64,000 nucleotides of DNA from Bosea sp. 685 (GCF_031884435.1 NZ_CP134779.1:2666001-2730000); one strand, 5' to 3'. Shown: positions 20,500-29,845, numbered from the stretch's first letter. The notes: generated by a model from the sequence alone, not told the origin. A program made the numbers and translations.

Positions 20500-22215
20500 T
20501 TAGCGTGAAGCCGCAGCTGCAAGCAGCTGGAAATGCTCGACGATCGGGCCCAGAGCGAGCGCGGGGAAGAATTGCAGGCCGCCCAGGATCAAGACGATGC
20601 CGATCAGCAGACCGACAAAGAGCGGGCTGTCGCTCGGCAAGGTGCCGGCGGTAGGCTGGAGCTTCGGCTTGGCCGCGAGCGCGCCGGCGATGGCGAGCAC
20701 CGGCACGATATAGGCGAAGCGACCGAGCAGCATGCCGATGGCCAGCGTCGTGTTCCACCAGGGGGTGTTGGCGGAGAGCCCGGCAAAGGCCGAGCCGTTG
20801 TTACCCGCCGCCGACGAATAGGCGTAGAGTATCTCCGAGAGGCCATGCGGTCCCTTGTTCAGCAAGCCTTCGAGCGCGACCGGCAACACCGCGGCGATAG
20901 CGGAGAAGCCGAGAATGGCGAGCGGCAGGATCAGCACCGCCAGCATGGCGAACTTGATCTCGCGCGCCTCGACCTTCTTGCCGAGATATTCAGGCGTACG
21001 CCCGACCATCAACCCCGCGACGAAGACCGCGAGCAGCGCCATCACCACCATGCCGTAAAGGCCGGAACCGACGCCGCCCGGCAGGACCTCGCCGAGCTGG
21101 ATCATGAACATCGCAACGCCGCCGCCGAGCGGCATGAAGCTGCCATGCATGGCGTTGACCGAGCCGTTGGAAGCGCCGGTGGTCTGCGCCGCCCAGACCG
21201 ATGAGGCGGCCGGCCCGAAGCGGACCTCCTTGCCTTCCATGTTGGACGGGGCGTCGGTGATGCCGGCTGCGATCAGCGCCGGCTGCGGCGTCAGCGTCTC
21301 CGAAGCATAGATCGCGGCTGCGGCGACGCCGACGAGGATGACCATCACGGCGATCAGCGCCTTGGCCTCCTTGCGCGCTCCGGCGATGCGCCCGAAAGCG
21401 ATCACGGTGCCGAAGGCGAGCGCGTTGATCGAGGTGGCTTCGATCAGGTTGGTGAACGGCGTCGGGTTCTCGAACGGGTGCGCCGAGTTGACGTTGAAGA
21501 TGCCGCCGCCATTGGTGCCCCACTGCTTGATCGCCTCCTGCGAGGCGGTCGGGAACAGCGAGATCACCTGCTTGGCGCCTTCGATGGTCGAGGCTTCGAC
21601 ATTGGCGAGCAGGGTCTGCGGCACGCCGGCCGCGACCAGCACCAGCGCGGTCACGATCGAGAGCGGAAGCAGCACATAGAGCGTGGTGCGCGTCAGATCG
21701 ACCCAGAAATTGCCGAGGTTCTCGCCGCGATCGGTGGCAAAGGCGCGTGCGACCGCGGCAGCGATCGCCAGACCGGTGCCGGCCGAGACGAAGTTATGCA
21801 CCGTCAAGCCCGCCATCTGGCTGAGATTGCTCATCGTCGCCTCGCCGGCATAGGACTGCCAGTTCGTGTTGGTGACGAAGCTGACCGCCGTGTTGAAGGC
21901 GAGATGCGGCGACAGGCCGTCAAACCCTTGCGGGTTGAGCGGCAGCAGGTTCTGGAAGCGCAGCTGCAGATAGAGCAGCACGAAGCCGGCCGCGCTGAAT
22001 GCGAGCACCGCCCCGGCATAGCTCAACCAGTTCTGCCCCTTGTTGCGGTCGATGCCGAAGGCGGCATAGGCGAGCGCCTCGACCGGCCGAAGCACCGGAT
22101 CGAGCCAGGTTCGTTCGCCCGCCCAAACGCGCGCCATGAAGATTCCGAGCGGCCAACCCATGGCCACCGTCAACGCGATCGTGAAAACGATCTCGGCCCA
22201 GCCCCGCCAATCCAT
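20500..22215 (-). CDS. kdpA: potassium-transporting ATPase channel subunit KdpA
   Basis: K+-selective channel-like subunit of 571 residues with about ten membrane helices. It contains selectivity-loop repeats such as [55 protein letters not shown] and [23 protein letters not shown] precedes the ATG at good spacing, and kdpF ends 27 bases upstream. Confidence 0.96.
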   Translation of the reverse strand: MDWRGWAEIVFTIALTVAMGWPLGIFMARVWAGERTWLDPVLRPVEALAYAAFGIDRNKGQNWLSYAGAVLAFSAAGFVLLYLQLRFQNLLPLNPQGFDGLSPHLAFNTAVSFVTNTNWQSYAGEATMSNLSQMAGLTVHNFVSAGTGLAIAAAVARAFATDRGENLGNFWVDLTRTTLYVLLPLSIVTALVLVAAGVPQTLLANVEASTIEGAKQVISLFPTASQEAIKQWGTNGGGIFNVNSAHPFENPTPFTNLIEATSINALAFGTVIAFGRIAGARKEAKALIAVMVILVGVAAAAIYASETLTPQPALIAAGITDAPSNMEGKEVRFGPAASSVWAAQTTGASNGSVNAMHGSFMPLGGGVAMFMIQLGEVLPGGVGSGLYGMVVMALLAVFVAGLMVGRTPEYLGKKVEAREIKFAMLAVLILPLAILGFSAIAAVLPVALEGLLNKGPHGLSEILYAYSSAAGNNGSAFAGLSANTPWWNTTLAIGMLLGRFAYIVPVLAIAGALAAKPKLQPTAGTLPSDSPLFVGLLIGIVLILGGLQFFPALALGPIVEHFQLLAAAASR

Positions 22216-22241
22216 TGCGAGGTCTCCTTATGATTTTGAGG

Positions 22242-22328
22242 TCAGAAGCGGTCGGGGCGCAAAAGCGCGGCGACCATGTAGACCGCGAGCCCGAGGGCCG
22301 CGGCCGCGTAAAGCCAGGTGAGCGCCAT
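22242..22328 (-). CDS. kdpF: potassium-transporting ATPase subunit KdpF
   Basis: A 28-residue single-helix peptide beginning MALTWLYAAAALGLAVYM and ending in LLRPDRF, the classic KdpF ending (L-x-P-[DE]-[RK]-F). By family it sits in the KdpFABC complex as a lipid-like stabiliser. It directly precedes kdpA. Confidence 0.9.
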   Translation of the reverse strand: MALTWLYAAAALGLAVYMVAALLRPDRF

Positions 22329-22333
22329 GATCG

Positions 22334-22417
22334 TCAGACCTTGCGCAGCAGCGTTGCGTAGTAACCGAAGAGCACGAAGGCCCCGGTTCCACACACGAGA
22401 TAGAGGATGTCGGCCAT
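22334..22417 (-). CDS. 27-aa single-helix microprotein upstream of kdpF
   Basis: ATG at 22417 with GGAGTAAGG just upstream. The peptide starts MADILYLVCGTGAFVLFGYY and ends in LLRKV, one hydrophobic helix with a basic C-terminus, like KdpF but without its L-x-P-D-R-F ending. It stops five bases before the kdpF ATG and is the first frame of the kdp transcript. I recall tiny one-helix frames in the same position in other genomes but know of no name or function. An extra Kdp subunit or leader peptide is inference. Confidence 0.6.
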   Translation of the reverse strand: MADILYLVCGTGAFVLFGYYATLLRKV

Positions 22418-22798
22418 GAGCCTTACTCCGGTCAGGTTAGACGGGAGAGATGGTGCCCGGAGGGCTCAAGGGTCGAGCCGGAAGGGCAGGGCAGCGCATA
22501 AAGGCGGCATAAAGATTGAAACGAGTCGCACCATAACGCAGCGCGTATCCGATGTAACCTAACGGCATCTGCTCGCGATACGAGCGAGGCGATGCGGATG
22601 AGAGCGTGTTCAGACCGGTGCGAATGAAGACCTGTTGAAGCGCCTCATCCCGAGAATGTGAGCAGAGGGGCGGCGATATGCGGCCGTCAGCTTCTCGGGA
22701 TTTCCATATTCGCAGGTTAGAACAGTTCGCAGACTGCCATGATTCACTGCGCCCATATCTCACCGGCGCGGTCCCAGCCCAGCCTCGAAGGAAGCCTG
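22418..22798. other. 381-base divergent regulatory gap between kdp and cytochrome c
   Basis: Apart from the KdpE-like box, no gene or RNA is recognised. A moderately palindromic stretch CTCGCGATACGAGCGAG lies near 22573. Open frames crossing the gap have no ribosome-binding site or family resemblance. Confidence 0.5.
22497..22513 (-). promoter_or_regulatory. candidate KdpE-binding direct repeat
   Basis: On the minus strand TTTATG-CCGCC-TTTATG: two direct half-sites 11 bases apart, centred about 88 bases before the first kdp frame. The E. coli KdpE site has the same layout (TTTATA, five bases, TTTACA). The match is in arrangement and five of six bases of the first half-site. Confidence 0.5.
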
Positions 22799-23182
22799 AT
22801 GAAAGCGATCGCCTGCGCCCTCCTGATCTCCGCCACAGCCATCCTGCCGGCCCTTGCCCAGGACATCACCGCCGGCGAGCGCTCATGGAACAAATGCCGC
22901 GCCTGCCATCAGACCGGCGAAGGTGCCAGGAACCTGATCGGCCCCGAGCTCAACGGCCTGTTCGGGCGACATTCGGGCTCGGTCGAGGGCTATAGCTACT
23001 CTGCGGCCAACAAGAATTCCGGCATCACCTGGGACGAGGCGACCTTCGCCGAATACATCAAGGACCCCAAGGCAAAGGTCCCCGGCACCAAGATGATCTT
23101 CGCCGGCATCAAGAGCGAGCAGGAGATCAAGGACCTCACCGCTTTCCTCAAGCAGTTCGGCCCGGACGGGAAGAAGCTTTAG
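22799..23182 (+). CDS. periplasmic class I cytochrome c
   Basis: A 127-residue mono-heme cytochrome. Signal peptide 1-20 (IACALLISATAILPALAQ), heme motif C33-RA-C36-H37, and axial M99 in VPGTKMIFAGI, the conserved PGTKM box of cytochrome c2/c550. The start at 22799 is preferred over an upstream in-frame codon at 22739 because it begins the signal peptide and follows GAAGGAAG. It carries electrons in the periplasm; the partner oxidase or dehydrogenase is not in this window. A 12-base tandem repeat spans its stop codon. Confidence 0.92.
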   Translation: MKAIACALLISATAILPALAQDITAGERSWNKCRACHQTGEGARNLIGPELNGLFGRHSGSVEGYSYSAANKNSGITWDEATFAEYIKDPKAKVPGTKMIFAGIKSEQEIKDLTAFLKQFGPDGKKL

Positions 23183-23195
23183 CAAGAAGCTTTAG
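23171..23195 (+). repeat. tandem duplication across the cytochrome c stop
   Basis: AAGAAGCTTTAG occurs at 23171-23182 (including the TAG stop) and again at 23184-23195 after one C. It looks like a short slippage duplication. Confidence 0.8.
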
Positions 23196-23232
23196 ACTGC
23201 GCTGAGGTTTAGCCAAAGCGCTCCGCCTCAAA

Positions 23233-23418
23233 TCACTCCGCGGCAGTCGTGCGCCCTGTGGCCATTGAAGGCGTGGCTCGCAGGGTCGCGGCCCAGAAGG
23301 CGATCGTCAGCGCGCTGATGCCGGCACCGAGCAGGCAGACGCCGTTCCAGCCTGCGTAAGCAGCCCTCCGAAGTTCGCGGGAATGCTTCATGGCAGCGTC
23401 CGCGAGTGATGGAATCAT
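23233..23418 (-). CDS. small single-pass membrane protein, 61 aa
   Basis: Starts two bases after the stop of the LysR gene on the same strand, so it could be translated by coupling; an alternative ATG at 23391 gives 52 residues. It has a basic amphipathic N-terminus (KHSRELRRAAYAGW), one helix (about 26-45, CLLGAGISALTIAFWAATL) and a polar tail. No clear Shine-Dalgarno is seen and I know no family. Confidence 0.45.
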   Translation of the reverse strand: MIPSLADAAMKHSRELRRAAYAGWNGVCLLGAGISALTIAFWAATLRATPSMATGRTTAAE

Positions 23419-23420
23419 TG

Positions 23421-24287
23421 TCAGGAGATCGTCGCGCGATGCTCCCGGAATGCTGCCGCCAGCGTACGCAGCGCCTCACGGGACTTGGCGTCGGTGAGCG
23501 TTGAATGCAGCACGATTTCGGACGATGGCAGGTCCGGCAATCCGAAGCGCTGGCTGACCTCCACCGTGCCGGGAGGCGCGAGCCGACAGGAGAAGGCCCC
23601 GATGGCGAGGCCCGCCGAGACGGCAGCCGTTACCACCGACGATCCGCCGCCGAGGAAAACTTCCGTCCAGGGAATGCCGGTCGCATCGAGCGCCTGGGTC
23701 GCGATATCCCGCACGCCGCAGGAGGGAGCGAGCGCGGCAAGACGCACCGGCTCGCCCTGCCTGTGCTCGAATTGCGGCGCTGCGAACCAGCCGAAATGCT
23801 CCGGCCCCAGAATCTCACCGTCGCGGCGATCGTCCTCTCTACGGATGATCGCCGCGTCGAGCTCGCCGCGATCGAAGGCGTCGAGCAAGCCGCGGGAATT
23901 GTCGAGGCGCACTTCGATCGTCAGGCCGGGATCATGGGCGTTGAGCCGCGCCAGCAGGGTCGTCAGTTCCGGCCCCGCGACATGCGCGGCTATGCCGAGC
24001 GCAAAGCGGCGGCGGCAGGCGGACAGCCCGGCGACAGCGCGCTCATGTGCGGCCAGAAAACCGCGTGCGGCGTCGAGGAACACCGCGCCCTGGGCCGATA
24101 ATCGCACCGAGCGCGGCGTCCGCTCGATAAGCCGTTGGCCGATCCGGTCTTCCAGCCGCTTCAGCTTCACGCTGATCGCTCCCTGAGTGGTGCCGAGCGC
24201 GTCGGCTGCACGGGTGAAGCTCTGGAAATCGGCGATGGCGACGAAGGCCTGGACCGACTCCACATCCAGCGTGATCATCGCAATCAT
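23421..24287 (-). CDS. LysR family transcriptional regulator
   Basis: A 288-residue LysR protein: winged HTH at about 8-65 (VQAFVAIADFQSFTRAADALGTTQ, LIERTPRSVRLSAQG) and a substrate-binding domain from about 90. Starts at 24287 and 24278 are both possible; longer frames run through non-coding DNA. It is divergent from the MFS transporter gene across a 161-base gap, the standard arrangement for a LysR protein controlling its neighbour. The inducer is unknown. AAFSCRL-type residues do not identify a subfamily. Confidence 0.88.
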   Translation of the reverse strand: MIAMITLDVESVQAFVAIADFQSFTRAADALGTTQGAISVKLKRLEDRIGQRLIERTPRSVRLSAQGAVFLDAARGFLAAHERAVAGLSACRRRFALGIAAHVAGPELTTLLARLNAHDPGLTIEVRLDNSRGLLDAFDRGELDAAIIRREDDRRDGEILGPEHFGWFAAPQFEHRQGEPVRLAALAPSCGVRDIATQALDATGIPWTEVFLGGGSSVVTAAVSAGLAIGAFSCRLAPPGTVEVSQRFGLPDLPSSEIVLHSTLTDAKSREALRTLAAAFREHRATIS

Positions 24288-24448
24288 CCAATATTGTTGT
24301 CTCTGAAATATAAATACATCCAGTTCTGATGTGATCAAGCTCCCGCTATCGTGCCGCGCCACGGCAACATGCGGACCGCGCCACCCAGCTCCTCCCGTCT
24401 GGTCGGATTTCGCCGTTGCCGTCCCAACGTCGAAAGGCCGATCGAAGC

Positions 24449-25975
24449 ATGACCCTTGCCGTTCCCCTGTCCCCTTCACGCCAGAGCAGCGTCGCTCTCG
24501 CCGCCGTCTGCTTGTCGTCCCTGATGTTCGGCCTGGAGATCTCCAGCGTGCCGGCGATCCTGCCGACGCTGGAACAGGTGCTGCATGCGGATTTCAAGCA
24601 GCTCCAGTGGATCATGAACGCCTATACGATCGCCGTGACCACGGTGCTCATGGCGACGGGCACGCTGGCCGACCGCTACGGCCGCAAGCGCGTCTTCCTG
24701 ATCGGGATCGTCGCGTTCGGCATCGCCTCGCTCATCTGCGGGCTGACGCAGAGCGCGACCGTTCTGATCGTCGCCCGCTTCCTTCAAGGTATGAGCGGCG
24801 GAGTGATGCTGATCTGTCAGGTTGCGGTTCTCTCCCATCAGTTCAGGGAGGGACGCGAGCGCGGCATGGCGTTCGGCTGGTGGGGCGTCATCTTCGGCAT
24901 CGGGCTCGGCTTCGGTCCGATCGTCGGCGGGGTGATCGTCGCCTTGTCGAGTTGGGAATGGGTCTTCCTCGTCCATGTCGCGCTTAGCGTCGTGACCTTT
25001 CTCCTCGCCCTCAACGGCGCGCAGGAATCGCGCGATCCCGGCGCGACGCATCTCGACCTCGCCGGCATTCTCACCCTGTCCCTGTCGGTTTTCTGCCTCG
25101 CCTTCTTCATCACGCAGGGTCCGGATCTCGGCTTTTCAAGCGCCGCAGCGTTGGCGATCCTCGGCGTCGCCGTCGCGAGCTTCATCGTCTTCCTCGTCGC
25201 CGAGAAGCTCAGCCCGAGGCCGATGTTCGATTTTTCCGTGTTCCGCATTCACGCCTTTTCGGGCGCTGTCATCGGCTCGGCGGCGATGAACATCAGCTTC
25301 TGGCAATTCATGATTTACTTGCCGATCTGGTTCCAGGCGGGGCTCGGCTACGACAGTATGGCGGCAGGCTTAGCGCTGCTCGCATACACATTGCCGACGC
25401 TGGCGGTGCCGCCTTTGGCGGAGCGCCTGTCGCTGCGCTATCGGCCTGGCCTGGTGATCCCGGCCGGCCTGTTCATCATCGGCCTTGGCTTTATCCTGAT
25501 GAAGCTTGGAAGCGCGGCTGCGCATGCGAGCTGGCTGACGATGCTGCCCGGCTGCCTGCTGGCCGGAATCGGCCTCGGCTTCACCAACACGCCCGTCACC
25601 AATACGACCACCGGCTCGGTGCCCAATGAACGCGCGGGCATGGCGTCGGGCATCGACATGAGCGCGAGGATGATTTCGCTCGCGGTCAATATCGCGCTGA
25701 TGGGGTTCGTTCTGGTCGAGGGCGTCAGAGCATCGCTGGCGGCAGCGCTACCGAGCGATGCCGATGTGCTGCAATTGCGATCGCTGGCGGAGCGGATCGC
25801 ATCGGGAACCGCTCTCCTACCGACAGAAGATGTCTCCGCCGCCGTTGTCCACGAGGCGCTCACCGAGGGCTTCGGCTGGGTCATGCTCTATGGCGGCATC
25901 GGCGTCTGGCTGCTTGCGGCGCTCAGCTTCGTCGTCTTCGGGCGCGGAGAAACCGCCTGTTCGTCGCACGAATGA
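24449..25975 (+). CDS. MFS transporter, DHA2 (14-helix) drug-efflux type
   Basis: A 508-residue protein with about 14 hydrophobic segments. Motif A is GTLADRYGRKRVFLIG (about 70-85), motif B VARFLQGMSGGVML, motif C GLGFGPIVGGVI. These match proton-driven multidrug exporters of the EmrB/QacA class. The start at 24449 is the first ATG in frame after the divergent promoter. Substrate is unpredictable. A partner membrane-fusion protein is absent, so export may be only across the inner membrane. The 257 bases after it, up to 26232, hold no recognisable gene. Confidence 0.9.
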   Translation: MTLAVPLSPSRQSSVALAAVCLSSLMFGLEISSVPAILPTLEQVLHADFKQLQWIMNAYTIAVTTVLMATGTLADRYGRKRVFLIGIVAFGIASLICGLTQSATVLIVARFLQGMSGGVMLICQVAVLSHQFREGRERGMAFGWWGVIFGIGLGFGPIVGGVIVALSSWEWVFLVHVALSVVTFLLALNGAQESRDPGATHLDLAGILTLSLSVFCLAFFITQGPDLGFSSAAALAILGVAVASFIVFLVAEKLSPRPMFDFSVFRIHAFSGAVIGSAAMNISFWQFMIYLPIWFQAGLGYDSMAAGLALLAYTLPTLAVPPLAERLSLRYRPGLVIPAGLFIIGLGFILMKLGSAAAHASWLTMLPGCLLAGIGLGFTNTPVTNTTTGSVPNERAGMASGIDMSARMISLAVNIALMGFVLVEGVRASLAAALPSDADVLQLRSLAERIASGTALLPTEDVSAAVVHEALTEGFGWVMLYGGIGVWLLAALSFVVFGRGETACSSHE

Positions 25976-26232
25976 CGTCCGTCATGTCGCATGCGCGGTC
26001 AGATTACTGAACGGCGCATCATACATCGCGGCAGTCGGAGCTGAATTGGCGGGCAGCGAACGACGAAACCGAGAACTATGTCGACTCCATCGCCCTCTTG
26101 AACCCGCCCTTTTAAAGAATTGAGGCTTGCGCTCCCCGGAGCGGCCTAATCTATGTCAGCCATTCGCGCCCGTTCTCAGCAAGGACCGTTGGAACGCTGG
26201 CCGATACCGGCCACCCGGCGCGGTGCTTCAGC

Positions 26233-27666
26233 TCAAGACGCCAGGATTTTGTGCGCGAGACGGCCCAGGTGCCGCACGCCGTCTGCGATATGATCGTTCC
26301 AGCCGTGACCGGCACTCAGGCGCAGGCAATTGCGGAAGCGTCGGCTGGCGGAGAAGACGTCGCCCGGTGCGAAGCAGATGCCTTGTTCGATCGCCTGGTC
26401 AAAAAGCGCGCGTGAATCGAAAGGCTTGGGGAGTTCGAGCCAGAGAACGAACCCGCCGGTCGGCCGGCTCATCTTCGTCTCGGGCGGGAAACTGACCTCG
26501 ATTGCGCGCGCCATATGCGCGAGATTCTCTTGAAAGAGCCGACGGACGTTCCGCAAATGGGCGTCATAAGCGCCGCTGGCCAGGAATTCTCCGAGTGCGA
26601 TTTGGGGAAGGACGGCCCCGCAGAGACTGAAGGCGAGCTTGCGTTCAATCACCCGCCGCGTGCGGGCGCCGGCGGCGATCCAGCCGACACGGTAGCCGGG
26701 CGCCAGACTCTTCGAGAACGAACTGCAATAGATCGTGTTGGCGCCGCCATCGAGCGCGATGAACGGCTTTGGCCGCTCCCGGCCGAAGTGGAGGTCGCCA
26801 TAGACATCGTCTTCGATGAGCGGCACATCGTATCGTGCAAGCACGGCAAGCAGCGCCCGCTTGTCGGCCTCGGTCATCATCGAGCCGAGCGGGTTGTTGA
26901 AGCACGACGACAGCGCGCAGGCGGCCACCTGTTCCGTTTCGAGCAATTGCGCGAGCGCATCGATGTCGATGCCGCGGATCGGATCGACGGGCAGTTCGAA
27001 CGCCTTCAGGCCGAGCATTTCGAGAGTGTGCAGCAATCCCATATAGGTGGGCGCCTCCACCGCGATCGTGTCGCCGGGTTTGGTGACGGTCGTCAGGGCA
27101 AGCATCAATGCCTCCGTGCAACCGCTCGTGACCACGACATCGTCGGGCGACAGCACATGCCCGATCCGCATCGCGCGTTTGGCGATCTCGCTGCGCAGGA
27201 TCGCCTCCCCCTGTGGAGGGCCATAGACATTGTATCGGGTGCCGTGCCGGCGCGCCGCACGCGCGAGCGCCAAGTCGAGCCGCTTCGATTCCAGCAGTTC
27301 TCCATCGGGCACGGCGCAGCCGAAAGGCATGAACGCGCGATTGGATGAATGTTCGAGCAACGCCGCCACGGCGCCGCTGATCGAGACGGTCGATGCCTTC
27401 GCGCTGCGGCGCGAGGTCGATGGAAGTGCGAAGGTGCCCGGCTGCGTCGACGCGACGTAGAATCCCGACTGCGGCCGTGCGACCAGGACGCCGCGATCCT
27501 CCAACGACCGATAGGTCTGCAAGGCTGTCGAGATGCTGACGCCATGCTGCTCGCTCAGGGCACGAACGGACGGGACGCGGGCGCCCGGCGCAAGCGCGCC
27601 GTTGTCGATCATACTGGTGATGAGGTCGGCCAGTTGCTCGTATCGGTATGAGGGTGAGGCGTCCAT
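26233..27666 (-). CDS. MocR/PdxR-type GntR regulator with aminotransferase domain
   Basis: A 477-residue fusion: N-terminal GntR winged HTH (about 5-70, LAPGARVPSVRALSEQHGVSISTALQTYRSLEDRGVL) and a C-terminal fold-type I aminotransferase domain with PLP lysine K319 in SSFSKSLAPGYRVGW and FNNPLGS near 257. MocR proteins use PLP or its amino-acid adduct as the sensed ligand. It is divergent from an aminotransferase gene; the gap contains direct repeats and a palindrome. Start at 27666 is chosen because MDASPSYRYEQLADLI gives the usual beginning just before the HTH. Its target is probably the aminotransferase-RidA group. Confidence 0.9.
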   Translation of the reverse strand: MDASPSYRYEQLADLITSMIDNGALAPGARVPSVRALSEQHGVSISTALQTYRSLEDRGVLVARPQSGFYVASTQPGTFALPSTSRRSAKASTVSISGAVAALLEHSSNRAFMPFGCAVPDGELLESKRLDLALARAARRHGTRYNVYGPPQGEAILRSEIAKRAMRIGHVLSPDDVVVTSGCTEALMLALTTVTKPGDTIAVEAPTYMGLLHTLEMLGLKAFELPVDPIRGIDIDALAQLLETEQVAACALSSCFNNPLGSMMTEADKRALLAVLARYDVPLIEDDVYGDLHFGRERPKPFIALDGGANTIYCSSFSKSLAPGYRVGWIAAGARTRRVIERKLAFSLCGAVLPQIALGEFLASGAYDAHLRNVRRLFQENLAHMARAIEVSFPPETKMSRPTGGFVLWLELPKPFDSRALFDQAIEQGICFAPGDVFSASRRFRNCLRLSAGHGWNDHIADGVRHLGRLAHKILAS

Positions 27667-27724
27667 GCAAGCTCGCGGGTGAGACCCGGGGACTATAGCC
27701 GCGCGCGTTCGGTCCGCCAACAAA

Positions 27725-27763
27725 CTGTTATGGTCGAAAAACAGAATTCTGTGTCTGTTATGG
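27725..27763. promoter_or_regulatory. probable MocR operator: direct repeats flanking a palindrome
   Basis: CTGTTATGG at 27725-27733 and again at 27755-27763, 30 bases apart (about three helical turns), with the perfect palindrome ACAGAATTCTGT at 27741-27752 between them. This lies in the 145-base divergent region. MocR-family dimers are known to bind spaced direct repeats, so the layout is convincing although untested. Confidence 0.6.
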
Positions 27764-27811
27764 CGTGGTCGAGAGCCTTATCCTGCAGCGGTCAATCTGC
27801 GGGAGAGGTCC

Positions 27812-29011
27812 ATGCATGCGCTCCGTAGCGGCTCAGGCGAGCCGCACCGATCCGGTTCAGACGAGCCGACGTCCCCGGAGTGGCGCGGACGTTTCCTCTA
27901 TAACGAGATCATCACGCTGCTCGACGTCAACCGTCCGCACAACCTCGCGGAAAGCACCTCGCAGGATCTGAGCGTCGGCGAAGTCCTCGACCTCGCTGGG
28001 CTCGATCGCATCCGGGATCTGAAGCTCGGCTATGGGAAATCGGCCGGCGCGCCTGATCTGCGTGAAGCCATCGCCGACGCCTGCAAGGTCGCGGTGGAGC
28101 AGATCATCACGACGCAAGGCACGGCGCTCGGCATCTTTCTGCTTGCGCTTGAGCTCTGCCGGCCTGGCGATGAAGCAGTCCTCGTGACGCCCTGCTTCCC
28201 GCCCAGCCGCGACAGCCTGGTCGGCGCCGGCGCGATCGTCCGCGAAGTCGCATTATCGTTCGAGGACGGCTATCGCCTCGATCTCGACAGGATCGAAGCG
28301 AGCCTGTCATCGCAGACGAAGCTGGTCAGCGTCGCGTCGCCGCAGAACCCGAGCGGCGTCCAGACGCCTCTCGCGATCATCGAAAAGCTGCTGGCGCTGA
28401 TCGAGAGACGATCTCCAGGAGCTCTGCTCTTCATCGACGAGACCTACCGGGAGGCGACCTATGGCGATCTGCCGGCCGCCGACAGCTTCGCAGGGCTCGA
28501 TCCGCGCATCGTGACCGGCGCATCGATTTCAAAGGCGCTCGGTGCGCCCGGCCTGCGCACGGGCTGGCTTACGGTTGCCGATGCCGAGCTTCGTGCGCGC
28601 CTCACCGTTGCCAAGATGAACACCGTGATTTCGGGTTCGGTCCTCGACGAGACGCTGGCGGCGGCGTTGTTGCGCAAGCGGGAACAGGTGCTCGCGCCGA
28701 GACGCAAGTTGCTGGCCGGTGCCATTGCGGAGCTGGCAAGCTGGTGCGAGGCGGAGCGCGAACGCATCGAATGGGTGCGGCCCGATGCCGGCGCATTGTG
28801 CTGCCTGCGTCTTCGACTCGACGCCTTCGATGACGCCGCAGTTTCGCGCTTTTGGCGGCTGTTGCCTCGCCATGACCTGCAACTCGCCTGCGGAACCTGG
28901 TTCGGCGAAAGCGAGCGCGTGTTCCGGCTGGGGTTCGGCTACCTGCCGCCGGAGCGGCTTGGGTCGGCGCTGTCGGCCCTATCCGCAGCGCTCGACGCTG
29001 CTGCCGCGTGA
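27812..29011 (+). CDS. fold-type I PLP-dependent aminotransferase
   Basis: A 399-residue class I/II aminotransferase with SPQNPSG (176-182), D209 in FIDETYREA for the pyridine nitrogen, and PLP lysine K241 in TGASISKALGAPGLRTGW. The C-terminal arginine of the carboxylate site is probably in RVFRLGFGYLP. GGGAGAGG precedes the ATG. The amino donor is unknown. Neighbours (PLP-sensing regulator, binding-fold protein, RidA) suggest degradation or conversion of one amino acid with a reactive enamine product. It could also be a lyase of this fold. Confidence 0.87.
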   Translation: MHALRSGSGEPHRSGSDEPTSPEWRGRFLYNEIITLLDVNRPHNLAESTSQDLSVGEVLDLAGLDRIRDLKLGYGKSAGAPDLREAIADACKVAVEQIITTQGTALGIFLLALELCRPGDEAVLVTPCFPPSRDSLVGAGAIVREVALSFEDGYRLDLDRIEASLSSQTKLVSVASPQNPSGVQTPLAIIEKLLALIERRSPGALLFIDETYREATYGDLPAADSFAGLDPRIVTGASISKALGAPGLRTGWLTVADAELRARLTVAKMNTVISGSVLDETLAAALLRKREQVLAPRRKLLAGAIAELASWCEAERERIEWVRPDAGALCCLRLRLDAFDDAAVSRFWRLLPRHDLQLACGTWFGESERVFRLGFGYLPPERLGSALSALSAALDAAAA

Positions 29012-29051
29012 CGGCTGCCCAACCATTCAAGATCCCATAGCGAGCAAGGCC

Positions 29052-29780
29052 ATGACAGTCAGAATTGCCTATATCGAAGAACCGCCTTTCTACTGGACCG
29101 GAGATGATGGCCGCCCGACCGGTGCCGACATCGAATTGGCGGAGGTCGTGCTGCGCGGGATCGGCGTAACCTCGATCGCATATCACCGGACGTCATTCGC
29201 CGAGTTCCTGCCGGGTGTGCGGGAAGAGCGCTGGGACATGAACGTGCCGATTTTCGTGACGGCCGAGCGCGCGCAGCAGGTTTCGTTCAGCGCGCCGGTC
29301 TGGACGATCGGCGACGGATTCCTTGTCCGGGCGGACAATCCGAAAGTGTTGACGAGTTATGAGGCGGTGGCGGCGCGCGGCGACGTGCGGCTGGGTCTCA
29401 TCCCGGCGCAGGTACAGGTCGACGCAGCGAAGGCGGCGGGCGTGAGCGACGATCAGATCATGCTGTTCAACGACCAGCCCGAGGCCGTGGCCGCGCTCAT
29501 GGCGGGCAGGATCGACGCCTTTGCCGCCACGGCGCTTGGCAATCGCGCGACTGCCGCCACCAATCCCGCACTGGACGCCGTGGACGTCGATGCGGGCAAG
29601 CCAGGAGCCGAGCTGATTGGCGCCTTCTCGTTCAGCACGAGCAATCCTGATCTGCGGGAAGCGGTGAATGCAGGACTTCGTGGCTATCTCGGTACGCCTG
29701 ACCATCGCGCCCGCATGGCCAAGTATGGATTCACGCGGACGGAGATCGACGGAGTGGTCGGGCGCGCGCCCGACGCGTAG
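29052..29780 (+). CDS. amino-acid-binding-fold (SBP_bac_3) protein without signal peptide
   Basis: A 242-residue protein with the fold of polar amino-acid ABC binding proteins: VRIAYIEEPPFYWTGDDGRPTGADIELAEVV at the start, VTAERAQQVSFSAPVW around residue 70, and MAGRIDAFAATALGNR around 155. The first residues are already the first beta strand, so no signal peptide or lipobox exists, and no permease or ATPase is nearby. It therefore looks cytosolic. Some enzymes (for example cyclohexadienyl dehydratase) share this fold, so an enzymatic or ligand-sensing role is possible. It lies 40 bases after the aminotransferase. Confidence 0.8.
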   Translation: MTVRIAYIEEPPFYWTGDDGRPTGADIELAEVVLRGIGVTSIAYHRTSFAEFLPGVREERWDMNVPIFVTAERAQQVSFSAPVWTIGDGFLVRADNPKVLTSYEAVAARGDVRLGLIPAQVQVDAAKAAGVSDDQIMLFNDQPEAVAALMAGRIDAFAATALGNRATAATNPALDAVDVDAGKPGAELIGAFSFSTSNPDLREAVNAGLRGYLGTPDHRARMAKYGFTRTEIDGVVGRAPDA

Positions 29781-29797
29781 ATGCCAGCATATGGCAT
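29781..29797 (+). terminator. small hairpin after the binding-fold gene
   Basis: ATGCCA-GCATA-TGGCAT directly after the stop codon; a six-bp stem without a T-run. It may attenuate or process the transcript before ridA. Confidence 0.3.
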
Positions 29798-29845
29798 CGC
29801 ACAGGACTCCAGGCTTGCAGGATTCTAGATTCGGATGAGCAGAGC

